A DNA stretch of 64,000 nucleotides from positions 7,465,501-7,529,500 of the forward strand of contig NZ_CP072827.1 of assembly GCF_017916255.1 (NCBI RefSeq), in the 5' to 3' direction. Numbering within the stretch: position 1 is the stretch's first letter; each line of letters begins with the position of its first letter. The DNA is from Streptomyces mobaraensis NBRC 13819 = DSM 40847. Its GTDB lineage: Bacteria; Actinomycetota; Actinomycetes; Streptomycetales; Streptomycetaceae. A program made the translations under genes and the position numbers. The notes under the pieces were generated by a model. The model was not told where the DNA came from. It saw only the letters and a program-made list of their open reading frames with translations, and made no database searches. Positions 56,415 through 64,000 of the stretch are shown here, one piece after another.

Positions 56415-57641
56415 GTGACCACACCGCACACCCCCACGGCCGCCGGCGGCCCGTCCGAGGAGCCGCTGCCGCGCTACCCGTTCAGCACCAAAGGCGACCG
56501 GCTCGCCCCCGAACTCGCCGAACTGCGCGGTCGCTGCCCGGTGGCCCGCGTCGGCACCAACTCCGGTGGCGAGGCGTGGCTCGTCACCGGCTACGACCTC
56601 ACCCGGCACGTGCTGCGCGACCGGGCCTTCGCCCGCTCCGTACTGGGCGAGGCCGACAGCCCGGCGCAGGACGCCCCCATCCTGGCGCCCGAACTGCTGG
56701 ACGCCATGAACCACCTCAAGAAGGCCGGCCTGCGCGACGAGGTGCTCAAGGCCCTCGGCCGCGACCAGCCCGAGCTGCCCGACGCCTGGGTCGCCGAAGC
56801 GACCCGCGAGGGCCTGGACGCCATGGTCCGCGAGGGCGCGCCGGGCGACCTCCAGAAGCACTTCGCCGAACACGTCGCCGCCCGCTGCATGCTGCGCCTG
56901 CTCGGGCTGCCCTTCGAGGACCGCGCGTACCTGGCCCCCCGCGCCGACGCCGACCTGACGATGGTCACGTACTCGGACGAGGAACTCGCCCGCAACTGGG
57001 AGGAGATCCGCCGGCACATGGACGCGCACATGGCCGCCCGCCGCCCGGGCGAGCCGCGCGGCCTGGCCGACCGCCTCGCCGACCTCAACGCCCGCCACCA
57101 GGGACTGACGGGCCGGCAGCTGTCCAACATCGTCGCCGTCCTCTTCGTCAGCGGCTACGAGGACTTCGCGAGCTTCCTGGGCGTGGCGGCGTTCAACCTC
57201 CTCCAGCGGCCCGAAGCGCTCAAGACCCTGCGGGAGCGGCCCGAGACGACACCCCAGTGCGTGGAGGAACTGCTGCGCTACAGCGTCGTCCTGGGCAACG
57301 CGATCCCGCGCTACGTCACCCGGGACACCGAACTCGGCCCGGCGTCCCTCAAACAGGGCGACCTCGTCCTGCTCTCCCTGGACGCCGTCAACTTCGACCC
57401 GGCCGCCTTCACCGCCCCCGAGACCTTCGACCCGTCCCGCTCGCCCAACCCCCACCTCCGCTTCGGCTACGGCCGCCACCACTGCCCGGGCGCCCACCTG
57501 GTCCGCCGCCACTCCGACACGGCGTTCCGCGTCCTCGTCGACCACCTCCCGGACCTCCGCCCCGCGGTTCCGGCGACCGAGGTCCCCTGGCACCCCCACC
57601 GGATGGCGATCATGCCGGCGGAGATCCTCGTCACCTGGTGA
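56415..57641 (+). CDS. Cytochrome P450 lacking the conserved I-helix threonine (SGYEDF)
   Basis: From GTG 56415 the protein has 408 residues, with GAGAGG about 11 bp upstream. An in-frame GTG at 56373 overlaps the preceding stop (GTGA) and is an alternative coupled start. The haem loop is FGYGRHHCPGAHL with Cys357, and ExxR lies in EELLRYS. The I-helix reads SGYEDF: the acid (Glu249) is kept, but the oxygen-activating Thr is replaced by Asp250. The N-terminal part is PLPRYPFSTKGDRLAPELAE, close to antibiotic-tailoring P450s. It is the last gene of the operon; a strong hairpin follows. Confidence 0.94.
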   Translation: MTTPHTPTAAGGPSEEPLPRYPFSTKGDRLAPELAELRGRCPVARVGTNSGGEAWLVTGYDLTRHVLRDRAFARSVLGEADSPAQDAPILAPELLDAMNHLKKAGLRDEVLKALGRDQPELPDAWVAEATREGLDAMVREGAPGDLQKHFAEHVAARCMLRLLGLPFEDRAYLAPRADADLTMVTYSDEELARNWEEIRRHMDAHMAARRPGEPRGLADRLADLNARHQGLTGRQLSNIVAVLFVSGYEDFASFLGVAAFNLLQRPEALKTLRERPETTPQCVEELLRYSVVLGNAIPRYVTRDTELGPASLKQGDLVLLSLDAVNFDPAAFTAPETFDPSRSPNPHLRFGYGRHHCPGAHLVRRHSDTAFRVLVDHLPDLRPAVPATEVPWHPHRMAIMPAEILVTW

Positions 57642-57660
57642 GAACGGGACACCGGTGCGC

Positions 57661-57700
57661 CGGGGCTGACCCCCTGCCCCCGGGCAGGGGGTCAGCCCCG
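57661..57700. terminator. 40-bp near-perfect palindrome ending the P450 operon
   Basis: 19-bp perfect arms (57661-57679 and 57682-57700) start 19 bp after the P450 stop. The right arm contains the stop codon of a minus-strand gene end, so it served as a shared terminator for convergent genes. Confidence 0.9.
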
Positions 57701-57793
57701 GTCGAACACGTTGGGCCGGCCGAACTCGTACCGGGCCTGGGCCTGCCGGTGGAACGGTTCGAGTTCCGGAGGGCGCGACGAGGACCGGCCCCG
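57692..57793 (-). pseudogene. C-terminal tail of a gene cut off near the IS110 element
   Basis: The minus strand reads PPELEPFHRQAQARYEFG then RPNVFDRG and a stop that falls within the bidirectional hairpin. Upstream the frame hits a stop (TAA, 57794-57796) within 34 codons. The residue mix and the terminator position look like a genuine protein end whose body was lost when the IS arrived. Too short to name. Confidence 0.4.
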
Positions 57794-57799
57794 TTACCT

Positions 57800-58061
57800 T
57801 TTCCGTGGCCCCGCAACGGGGCGCCTGGCCCCCGGGCTCGGTATGGCTGTGTGCCCCCTGTCGAAGTACATGACCTGGGGGGTGTTGCCGCCGGGCTTCG
57901 GGGCACCGCTTGACCGCTGATGAGGGGCCTGACGACCACTCTGGTTCGGCGCAATGCCGGACCGCTTCACGGGTGGCATGTCTGCGTAACGTGGTTGCCG
58001 GCGTGTGGTGCCGCAGGGACGGCCGGGAGTTGGGGAGACGAGTGGCGAGGGGCACGCGCAC
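57800..58061 (+). ncRNA. Candidate bridge-RNA region in the IS110 left non-coding end
   Basis: In IS110-group elements the 5' non-coding end is transcribed into a structured bridge RNA that pairs with target and donor DNA. This stretch is non-coding and lies in the right place and length range. I did not work out loops or guides, so the call rests on family knowledge and position. Confidence 0.3.
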
Positions 58062-59276
58062 ATGGTCGACACGACCGCGACAGATCTCTTCCTCGGCCTG
58101 GACCTGGGCAAGGAGTTCCACCACGCCCACGGCCGGACCGGGGACGGCAGGACCGTGCACGACAAGCGGCTGCCCAACACCGAGCCGAAACTGCTGGAGC
58201 TGTTCACCAAGCTGGTGGCGAAGTTCGGTACCGTCCTGGTGATCGTGGACCAGGTCGCCAACATCGGCGCGCTGCCGCTGACGGTGGCCCGCGCGAGCGG
58301 GTGCCGGGTGGCCTACCTGCCGGGACTGTCGATGCGGCGGGCCGCCGACCTGCATCCCGGTGAGGCCAAGACAGACGCCCGCGACGCGTTCGTGATCGCC
58401 GAGACCGCCCGGACCATGCCGCACACCTTGCGCGCGGTGGACCGTGACGACGAGGTACTGGCCGAGCTGACCATGCTCACCGGCTACGACAACGACCTGG
58501 CCGGCGAGGTGAACCGCACCACCAACCGGCTGCGCGGCCTGCTCTCCCAGATCCACCCCTCCCTGGAACGCGTGCTCGGCCCGCGCCTGGCCTACCCCTA
58601 CGTCCAAGCCCTCCTGGCCCGGCACGGCTCCCCGGCGAAGCTGAAGAGACTCGGCCGGGCCCGCTGCGAGGCCCTGCTCAAAGCGCACGGCTCGCGCAAG
58701 GCGAAGCAGCTGGCCGGGGAGATCTCCGACGCGCTGGCCGAGCAGACTCTCGTCGTTCCCGGCACCGAGGCGTCCGCGCTGATCGTTCCGGGCCTGGCCG
58801 CTCAGCTCGCCGCCGCCCACACCCAGCGACAGGCCACCGAGCAGGAGATCGCCGCCCTGCTGGAGGCCCTCCCTCTTTTCCACCTCCTGACGTCCCTGCC
58901 CGGCATGGGCGTCAGGACCACCGCCGCGGTGATCGTCGCGATCGGTGACGGCACCGGCTTCCCCACCGCCGGACACCTCGCCTCCTACGCCGGACTCGCC
59001 CCCGCAACGAAGTCCTCGGGCACCTCCATCCGCGGCGAGCACGCTCCCCACCGCGGCAACCGGCTCCTCAAACGCGCCCTGTTCCAGGCCGCGTTCGCCG
59101 CGACCGGCTGCAAGAGCGACCCGTCCTCGCGGATCTACTACGACCGCCAGCGAACCCGCGGCAAGACTCACACCCAGGCGATCCTCCGCCTGGCCCGGCA
59201 ACGCGTGAACGTCATCCACGCGATGATCCGCAACGGCACCCTCTACGAACCCCGCGCCCTCGACCTCGCTGCCTGA
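58062..59276 (+). CDS. IS110-family transposase (DEDD recombinase)
   Basis: The protein has 404 residues; GAGGGG lies 9 bp before the ATG. The N-terminal RuvC-like DEDD domain starts FLGLDLGKEFHHAH (first Asp), with VDQVANIGALPL and KTDARDAFVIAETAR (last acids). The C-terminal Tnp domain has LTSLPGMGVRTTAAVIVAIG and SYAGLAPATKSSGTSIRGEH, which holds the catalytic Ser, then GNRLLKRALFQAAF. The length is full for the family and there is no frameshift, so the enzyme may be active. It would join DNA guided by a bridge RNA from its own non-coding end. Confidence 0.95.
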   Translation: MVDTTATDLFLGLDLGKEFHHAHGRTGDGRTVHDKRLPNTEPKLLELFTKLVAKFGTVLVIVDQVANIGALPLTVARASGCRVAYLPGLSMRRAADLHPGEAKTDARDAFVIAETARTMPHTLRAVDRDDEVLAELTMLTGYDNDLAGEVNRTTNRLRGLLSQIHPSLERVLGPRLAYPYVQALLARHGSPAKLKRLGRARCEALLKAHGSRKAKQLAGEISDALAEQTLVVPGTEASALIVPGLAAQLAAAHTQRQATEQEIAALLEALPLFHLLTSLPGMGVRTTAAVIVAIGDGTGFPTAGHLASYAGLAPATKSSGTSIRGEHAPHRGNRLLKRALFQAAFAATGCKSDPSSRIYYDRQRTRGKTHTQAILRLARQRVNVIHAMIRNGTLYEPRALDLAA

Positions 59277-59380
59277 CACCCACCCCACCCCCTGCCTCTT
59301 CCAGCCCGCTCCATCCCGTCACCGGCACGGCCACCCCCGCCACGCCGGCCACCGCCCTGCCCGCACCGCACCCGAGCCGC

Positions 59381-59411
59381 CGGGAACATCCCGCTTCGCG
59401 GGACGTTCCCG
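59381..59411. repeat. Imperfect hairpin in the IS110 right non-coding end
   Basis: CGGGAAC-AT-CCCGC pairs with GCGGG-AC-GTTCCCG around TTC. It lies 105 bp after the transposase stop and could be its terminator or a structure needed for the right end. Confidence 0.6.
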
Positions 59412-59550
59412 AAAACCAGCACGAACCCCTACGAACCAGCCCCGCCAGGGTTGACGAAACAGATAGGGGCACCCCCCCGCCCGCGCCATGTCCGGATATG
59501 ACAGAAGCACGTCATTGCGGCCACGCCGCCGCGGCCCGGACGATAGGGGC

Positions 59551-60540
59551 ATGCCCCAGACGCACCACCGCGTTGTGATCGCGGTCTTCCCCGACGTCGA
59601 CCTCCTCGACGTCACCGGCCCGGCCGAGGTGTTCGCCCTGGCCAACCGGGAGAGCGGCGGCCGTGCCGGGTACGAGGTACGGCTGGCCGGCCCCGGCCCG
59701 GCGGGGGAGGCCGTCGCGACCTCGGCGGGGGTGCGCGTGGTGACCGACCTGGGCATGGCCGACGTGGGGGCCGCGGTGGACACCCTGCTCGTCCCCGGCG
59801 CGGTCGACCCCGGGCCCGAGGGCCCGCGGGCCCGGATCGACGACGGCCTGGTGGAATGGATCAAGGCCACCGCGCCCCACGCGCGGCGCGTCGCCTCGGT
59901 GTGCGTGGGCGCGCACCTGCTCGCCGCGGCCGGGGTGCTGGACGGCCGGAGGGCGACCACGCACTGGTCGACCGCCGCGCAACTCGCCGCGGACCACCCG
60001 CGGGTGGACGTCGACGCGGACCCGATCTTCGTCCGCTCGGGGCGGGTGTGGACCGGCGCGGGCATCAGCGCCTGCCTCGACCTGGCCCTCGCCCTGGTCG
60101 CCGAGGACCACGGCGAGGACCTGGCGCTGGCCGTCGCCCGCCAGCTGGTCGTCTACCTCAAACGCCCCGGCGGCCAGAGCCAGTTCAGCGTGCCGATCAG
60201 CCGCCCGGCGTCGTCCCGCAGGGACCTCGACGAGCTGCGCCGGTACATCGGCGAACACCTCGACGAGGACCTGTCGGCGGCCGCCCTGGCGGCGCGGATG
60301 TGCCTGAGCGAACGGCACTTCTCCCGCGTGTTCGCCCAGGAGACCGGCGCCACTCCGGCCGGCTATGTGGAGGCGGCCCGGGTGGAGGCGGCCCGTCGGC
60401 TGCTGGAGACCACCGACCGGCCCCTGGAACACGTCGCCCGGGCCTGCGGCCTGCGGTCGGTGGAGACCCTGCACCGGGCGTTCCGCCGGCAGATCAACAC
60501 CACCCCGGCCGCGTACCGCCGCCGCTTCCGCACCACCTGA
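59551..60540 (+). CDS. GlxA-family regulator: DJ-1/PfpI-like domain plus AraC helix-turn-helix
   Basis: The protein has 329 residues. The N-terminal domain (~5-180) opens HRVVIAVFPDVDLLDVTGPA, with ASVCVGAHLLAAAGVLDGRR at the nucleophile elbow and TTHWSTAAQLAADHP after it. Two AraC helix-turn-helix motifs lie at ~230-325: LAARMCLSERHFSRVFAQ and VARACGLRSVETLHRAF. ATGAC-N8-GTCAT at 59498-59515 is a candidate binding site. A cysteine hydrolase follows 85 bp downstream; GlxA-type regulator and isochorismatase-like hydrolase pairs are common in actinomycetes, so this one probably controls it. Confidence 0.93.
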   Translation: MPQTHHRVVIAVFPDVDLLDVTGPAEVFALANRESGGRAGYEVRLAGPGPAGEAVATSAGVRVVTDLGMADVGAAVDTLLVPGAVDPGPEGPRARIDDGLVEWIKATAPHARRVASVCVGAHLLAAAGVLDGRRATTHWSTAAQLAADHPRVDVDADPIFVRSGRVWTGAGISACLDLALALVAEDHGEDLALAVARQLVVYLKRPGGQSQFSVPISRPASSRRDLDELRRYIGEHLDEDLSAAALAARMCLSERHFSRVFAQETGATPAGYVEAARVEAARRLLETTDRPLEHVARACGLRSVETLHRAFRRQINTTPAAYRRRFRTT

Positions 60541-60624
60541 GCCCTTCTGCCCCTCCGGGGCCACCCCCCGGCTTCCGCATACCCAGCCGCATCCCTTTTG
60601 CGGCGATCCGAAAGGAAACATCCC

Positions 60625-61227
60625 ATGCCCGCTTCGACGACCCTGCGCGACGTCCTCGGCCTGGACGGCCGGCTCCCGCGGCTGGAGGACAGCACGCTGA
60701 TCATGATCGACTTCCAGAACACCTACCGCACCGGCGTCATGGCCCTCGACGGCGCCGAGGCCGCCCTGGCCGCCGGTGCCCGGCTGCTGGGCGCCGCCCG
60801 TTCCGCCGGCGCCCCGGTGGTGCACGTGGTCAACGACGGCGGCGCCGGCACCCTGTACGACATCCGGGCCGACATCGGCGCGATCAGTGCCGAGGTCGCT
60901 CCCCTGGAAGGAGAACCGGTGGTGGTCAAGCAGTTCCCCGACGCCTTCCACGCCACCGGCCTGGAGACGACCCTGCGCACCCTGGACGCCGGACCCGACC
61001 TGGTACTGGCCGGCTTTATGACCCACATGTGCGTCAGCTACACCGCCCAGGGCGCCTTCACCCTCGGCTACCGCCCCACCGTCGTCGCCGAGGCCACCGC
61101 CACCCGCTCCCTGACGGCACCCGACGGCACCACCGTCCCCGCCGCCACTCTCCACACCGCGGCCCTCACGACCATCAGGGACCTCTTCGGACCCGTCGCC
61201 CCCCGGGTGCGGGACCTTATGCCCTGA
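60625..61227 (+). CDS. Isochorismatase-family cysteine hydrolase
   Basis: The protein has 200 residues; GAAAGGAAA lies upstream of the ATG. The catalytic triad is visible: Asp in LIMIDFQNTY, Lys in VVVKQFPDAFH and Cys in LAGFMTHMCVSYTAQGAFTL, where THMC is the nucleophile loop of the family. ATRSLTAPDGT is the conserved segment after strand 5. Members hydrolyse amides such as nicotinamide, carbamoylated amines or isochorismate. The DHB-type carrier domain of siderophore enzymes is absent, so a simple amidase is likelier. Cytoplasmic. Confidence 0.92.
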   Translation: MPASTTLRDVLGLDGRLPRLEDSTLIMIDFQNTYRTGVMALDGAEAALAAGARLLGAARSAGAPVVHVVNDGGAGTLYDIRADIGAISAEVAPLEGEPVVVKQFPDAFHATGLETTLRTLDAGPDLVLAGFMTHMCVSYTAQGAFTLGYRPTVVAEATATRSLTAPDGTTVPAATLHTAALTTIRDLFGPVAPRVRDLMP

Positions 61228-61336
61228 GCCACGGGCGAGTCGCCGCCCGCCTCGACCGCCACGCGACCACCACACCCCGTACGGCGGCCGGACGAAGGCC
61301 GCTCCGCCGCACGGGGGAGGAGCCCCGTCCCATGGC

Positions 61337-62494
61337 ATGACGAGCCGCCGGGCCCGGCGCGCCAGAGTCGTGTCCATGCCTGACCACTCCGAACGCCGGG
61401 CCCGCCGGCGCCGCATCCTCGCCCGGCTGGCCGTCGTCGCCTGTCTGCCGTACCTGGTACTGAAACTGCTCTGGGTCGCCGGAGCCGACGTCGGGGTGCG
61501 GGACCTCGGCAGCCTGTCGCGGGCACAGTGGATCGCGGCCAACGCGGTGACATTCGGGATGGACGCGATCGCGGCGCTGATCGCCCACGTCCTGACCCGG
61601 CCCGGAGGACGGCACGTGCGCGCGTGGCCGATCCTCTTCCCGATGTGGGTGGCGACGGGCATGCTCGTCGCGCTGATGATCGCCCTGCCGGTCGGCCAAG
61701 GCGTCATCGCGGCGACCGGCGCGGAGAATCCGGCCCTGTCCGACGACATGCTCAGGCCCTGGGTGTTCGGCGTCGTCTACGGCGGGCTCTGCGCCGAAGG
61801 GCTGGTCCTCCTCGCGGCGTTCGCCCTGTACGCCGACGAGCGCTGGGGAAGACTGCTGCGTACCCGCGTCCGGGACCTGACCGATCCGGCCGGCACCCAG
61901 GGCATGCAGCGGGTGCTCACCGGGCTCGCCCTGGGATTCCTCGTCTGCTCGGGAGCCCTTCGCCTGCTGTGGGGACTGGGCTCCGACCTCGGCATGAACG
62001 CGGAGTGGACCGCCCACCGCAACGCCATCGGCCGCACCGGCGACCTGGTCCACGGCCTGGGCGCGCTGGCCGGGGCGGCCGGCCTGTACGCGCTGGTGTT
62101 CCGCCGATGGGGACGGGTCCGGGTGGGCGTGCCGCTGGCCATGGCCTGGACGGGAGTGGGCGTCGCCTTCGGGTCCGGCGGCTGGATGGACGTGGGCCGC
62201 TCGCCGGACACATCGGCCCTGCTGGGCGTCGGCAACACCGCCGACCTGATCGCCGGCCTGCTCGCCCTGTGCGTCGGCTGCTTCGCACTGACGGAACTGA
62301 CGGCGAGCGAGAGCGCGTTGCCCCCCTCGTCTCCCCAACCCGACGTTCATCGCGGCACCGCCGCCGGGGCCGGCCCGGCTCCGAGCCCGCACGGGGGAGC
62401 GCCGCGTAACACAAGCCGAGCCCCCGGTCCTTCTTGCCCGACGCTCACCGCATCGCCGTCAGTGGGGCGGCCCGGCTTTCCGTCCGCACAGTGA
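61337..62494 (+). CDS. Integral membrane protein of unknown function
   Basis: From ATG 61337 the protein has 385 residues. Another ATG at 61376 (MPDHSERRARRRR) is possible; the GGGGGAGGAG site is 16 bp before the first. A basic N-terminus precedes about seven to eight hydrophobic helices (for example VVACLPYLVLKLLWVAGADV, ILFPMWVATGMLVALMIALP, VFGVVYGGLCAEGLVLLAAF, GNTADLIAGLLALCVGCFAL). The last ~60 residues are Pro/Gly/Ser-rich and probably disordered. No family recognised. Confidence 0.75.
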   Translation: MTSRRARRARVVSMPDHSERRARRRRILARLAVVACLPYLVLKLLWVAGADVGVRDLGSLSRAQWIAANAVTFGMDAIAALIAHVLTRPGGRHVRAWPILFPMWVATGMLVALMIALPVGQGVIAATGAENPALSDDMLRPWVFGVVYGGLCAEGLVLLAAFALYADERWGRLLRTRVRDLTDPAGTQGMQRVLTGLALGFLVCSGALRLLWGLGSDLGMNAEWTAHRNAIGRTGDLVHGLGALAGAAGLYALVFRRWGRVRVGVPLAMAWTGVGVAFGSGGWMDVGRSPDTSALLGVGNTADLIAGLLALCVGCFALTELTASESALPPSSPQPDVHRGTAAGAGPAPSPHGGAPRNTSRAPGPSCPTLTASPSVGRPGFPSAQ

Positions 62495-62691
62495 GCGGGC
62501 CGACGCCGCCGGCCTCTCGGCGCTCCCTCCGTGCCCCGGCTTCGGCCGACAAGAGCCCCGGTCGGACCGGGCGGCGCAGGCGGTGCGGGCTCGGACCGGC
62601 GACCGGCGCTCAGCCGACCCTCGCGCGGCCGGACAGCGTCGTCATCCACACCCAACGCGCCGCGAGCACAGGCCGAGCCCCCGGCCCCACC

Positions 62692-63345
62692 TCAGCGGCC
62701 CAGCGCCTCCAGATGGCGCAGGACGGCCACCACCCGACGGTCCACCTCGTCGTCGGGCGGCAGACCGAGCTTCGCGAAGATCTTCCTGATGTGTTTCTGC
62801 ACGGCGTTGTCACTGACGCCGAGGCGACGGGCGAGGGCCGCGTTGCCCAGCCCCTGCGCCATCAGGGCCAGGACCTCGCGTTCGCGCGCGGTCAGGCCGG
62901 CGACGGCGTCCACGGCCCGCCGCCGCGCGAGCAGCCGGGAGACCACCTCGGGGTCGATGGCGGTGCCGCCGCCCGCCACGCGGCGCAGCGCGTCGACGAA
63001 CTCCTCGACCCGGCCCACCCGTTCCTTCAGCAGGTAGCCGATCCCCGCCGCACCGTCCGCCAGCAGCTCGGTGGCGAACGACTGCTCGGCGTGCGCGGAC
63101 AGGATGAGCACCGCGGGCGGGTGCGGGAACCGCCGGACGCGGACGGCGGCCCGGATGCCCTCGTCGGTGTGCGTGGGCGGCATCCGGACGTCCACGACGG
63201 CGACGTCGGGCCGGTGGGCGGCCACCGCGTCCGACAGGTCGTCCGGGTGCGCCACCGCCGCCGCGACGTCGCAGCCCTCGGCCGTCAGCAGCGCGGCCAG
63301 CCCCTCCCGGATCAGAGTGTCGTCGTCGGCGATCACCACGCGCAC
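62692..63345 (-). CDS. NarL/FixJ-type response regulator
   Basis: The protein has 217 residues from a GTG that lies inside the end of the kinase gene (13-bp overlap), so the two are coupled. The receiver domain has the acidic pocket VVIADDD, phospho-acceptor Asp52 in VVDVRMPP, and the switch Lys in YLLKERV. The C-terminal LuxR-type helix-turn-helix is LTAREREVLALMAQGLGNAA, then RLGVSDNAVQKHIRKIFAKL. It forms a two-component system with the upstream kinase; the signal is unknown. Confidence 0.94.
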   Translation of the reverse strand: MRVVIADDDTLIREGLAALLTAEGCDVAAAVAHPDDLSDAVAAHRPDVAVVDVRMPPTHTDEGIRAAVRVRRFPHPPAVLILSAHAEQSFATELLADGAAGIGYLLKERVGRVEEFVDALRRVAGGGTAIDPEVVSRLLARRRAVDAVAGLTAREREVLALMAQGLGNAALARRLGVSDNAVQKHIRKIFAKLGLPPDDEVDRRVVAVLRHLEALGR

Positions 63346-64000
63346 GGCAGCTCCACCTCCACCACGGTCGGCCCGCCGACCGGGCTGGTGAACGCCAGGC
63401 TCCCGTCCAGGGCCTCCACACGGTGCCGCATCCCGGCCAGCCCGGTACCGCCCGCGCGTCCCGCCCCCTCGGGTGCCCGCTCCCGGGCACCGCCGCGGCC
63501 GTCGTCGTGGACCCGGACGCGCAGGACGTCCCCCGCGCGCCGGATCGTCACCTCCGCCCGGGCGGCCCCGCTGTGCCGGACGACGTTGGCCAGCGCCTCG
63601 GCCACGACGTGGTACGCCGTCGCCGCGGCGGAGGCGGACGGCTGCCCGAGCGGCCCGACGTCGACCCGGCAGGGCACCGCGCACTCGGCCGCCAGCCCCG
63701 CCACGGCTCCGTCCAGCCCCCGCTCCTCCAGAACGGAGGGGAACACGCCGCGCCCCACCGCGCGCAGCTCGGCCAGCGCTTCCTCGACGGCCGTCTGGGC
63801 GCGCTCCAGCTGCCCGTCCGCCCGGCCGGCGTCCCGGACGCCGGCCCGCCGGGCGGTCCCGATCAACAGGGCCGCGCCCACCAGCCGGTTCTGCACCGTG
63901 TCATGCAACGCCCGCTCGATCCGGCGGAGTTCGGCGGCGTGCGCGCGCAGGGCGGCGGCCCTGCTCGCCGTGACCTCGGCGATCCGCCGCGTCAGATCGA
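63333..64000 (-). CDS. Sensor histidine kinase, HisKA_3 type, N-terminus beyond window
   Basis: 222 residues are visible and the frame stays open at the right edge. The dimerisation/phospho-acceptor helix reads LRRIERALHDTVQNRLVGAA, with His as acceptor. The ATPase domain shows VVAEALANVVRHSGAARAEV (N box), VHDDGRGG (G1) and GTGLAGMRHRVEALDG (G2), the form found with NarL-type regulators. The sensor part is outside the window, so membrane topology and signal are unknown. Confidence 0.93.
   Translation of the reverse strand, partial: DLTRRIAEVTASRAAALRAHAAELRRIERALHDTVQNRLVGAALLIGTARRAGVRDAGRADGQLERAQTAVEEALAELRAVGRGVFPSVLEERGLDGAVAGLAAECAVPCRVDVGPLGQPSASAAATAYHVVAEALANVVRHSGAARAEVTIRRAGDVLRVRVHDDGRGGARERAPEGAGRAGGTGLAGMRHRVEALDGSLAFTSPVGGPTVVEVELPCAW

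Larger units (their letters stand above)
57795..59475 (+). mobile_element. IS110-family insertion sequence (boundaries approximate)
   Basis: One transposase of the IS110 type is flanked by ~270 bp of 5' and ~190 bp of 3' non-coding DNA. IS110 elements have no long terminal inverted repeats, so the ends cannot be fixed by symmetry. The left limit is set where the truncated minus-strand gene ends. The right limit is set just after GACGAAACAGATAGGGGC (59453-59470), which resembles right ends of actinomycete IS110 members. GATAGGGGCA at the right end recurs at 59542-59551. Confidence 0.65.

Noticed and set aside
56013..59288. A 1091-codon minus-strand open frame across both P450s and the transposase
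   Set aside because: It crosses a terminator and an IS boundary and shows only shadow composition; the opposite strand carries genes with full motifs.

Overview
The window is very GC-rich (above 70 percent by eye), uses GTG starts and C/G-ending codons, has rare TTA codons, and carries LAL/LuxR, TetR, GlxA and ECF41-type regulators together with modular polyketide synthases. This points to a Streptomyces or close relative. No rRNA, tRNA or CRISPR array was seen.

Region 1 (1-26.1 kb) is the 3' end of a modular type I polyketide cluster. A giant PKS enters from the left edge with a partial KS and then AT-DH-KR-ACP, followed by two complete KS-AT-DH-KR-ACP modules. A second PKS (KS-AT-ACP-TE) begins 5 bp later and ends the assembly line. 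All four AT domains carry the HAFH signature of malonyl-CoA selection. The first DH has Arg in place of the catalytic His, and the last module has no reductive domain. The predicted end of the chain is therefore hydroxyl, E,E-diene, beta-ketoacyl. A macrolide-type glycosyltransferase with two TTA codons, a convergent LAL regulator with one TTA codon, and an APC-family transporter follow.

Region 2 (26.3-51 kb) is accessory or chromosomal sequence. It holds a lower-GC methyltransferase-TetR cassette with a perfect 17-bp palindrome, which abuts a broken SDR gene. Next come a secreted lytic transglycosylase, an ECF41 sigma/AhpD divergent pair, a stand-alone Ntn-hydrolase-like protein, a VanX-like peptidase, hydrolases, a TAT-exported intradiol dioxygenase next to an AraC regulator, and several TetR/MarR/GlxA regulators with candidate operators. 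Two more decayed genes (a DAO-type oxidase and a multicopper oxidase) lie here.

Region 3 (51.4-57.6 kb) is a compact, apparently self-contained biosynthetic operon: a flavin/F420-type split-barrel oxidoreductase, a single-module NRPS-like A-PCP-reductase with no condensation domain, and two cytochromes P450. Both P450s lack the usual I-helix acid/threonine pair. This is the strongest candidate for an undescribed pathway. A near-perfect 40-bp hairpin closes it.

Region 4 (57.7-64 kb) contains an IS110-family element (transposase plus a long 5' non-coding end that could hold a bridge RNA) inserted next to a truncated gene end. A GlxA regulator/cysteine hydrolase pair, a membrane protein, and a NarL-type two-component system whose kinase runs off the right edge complete the window.
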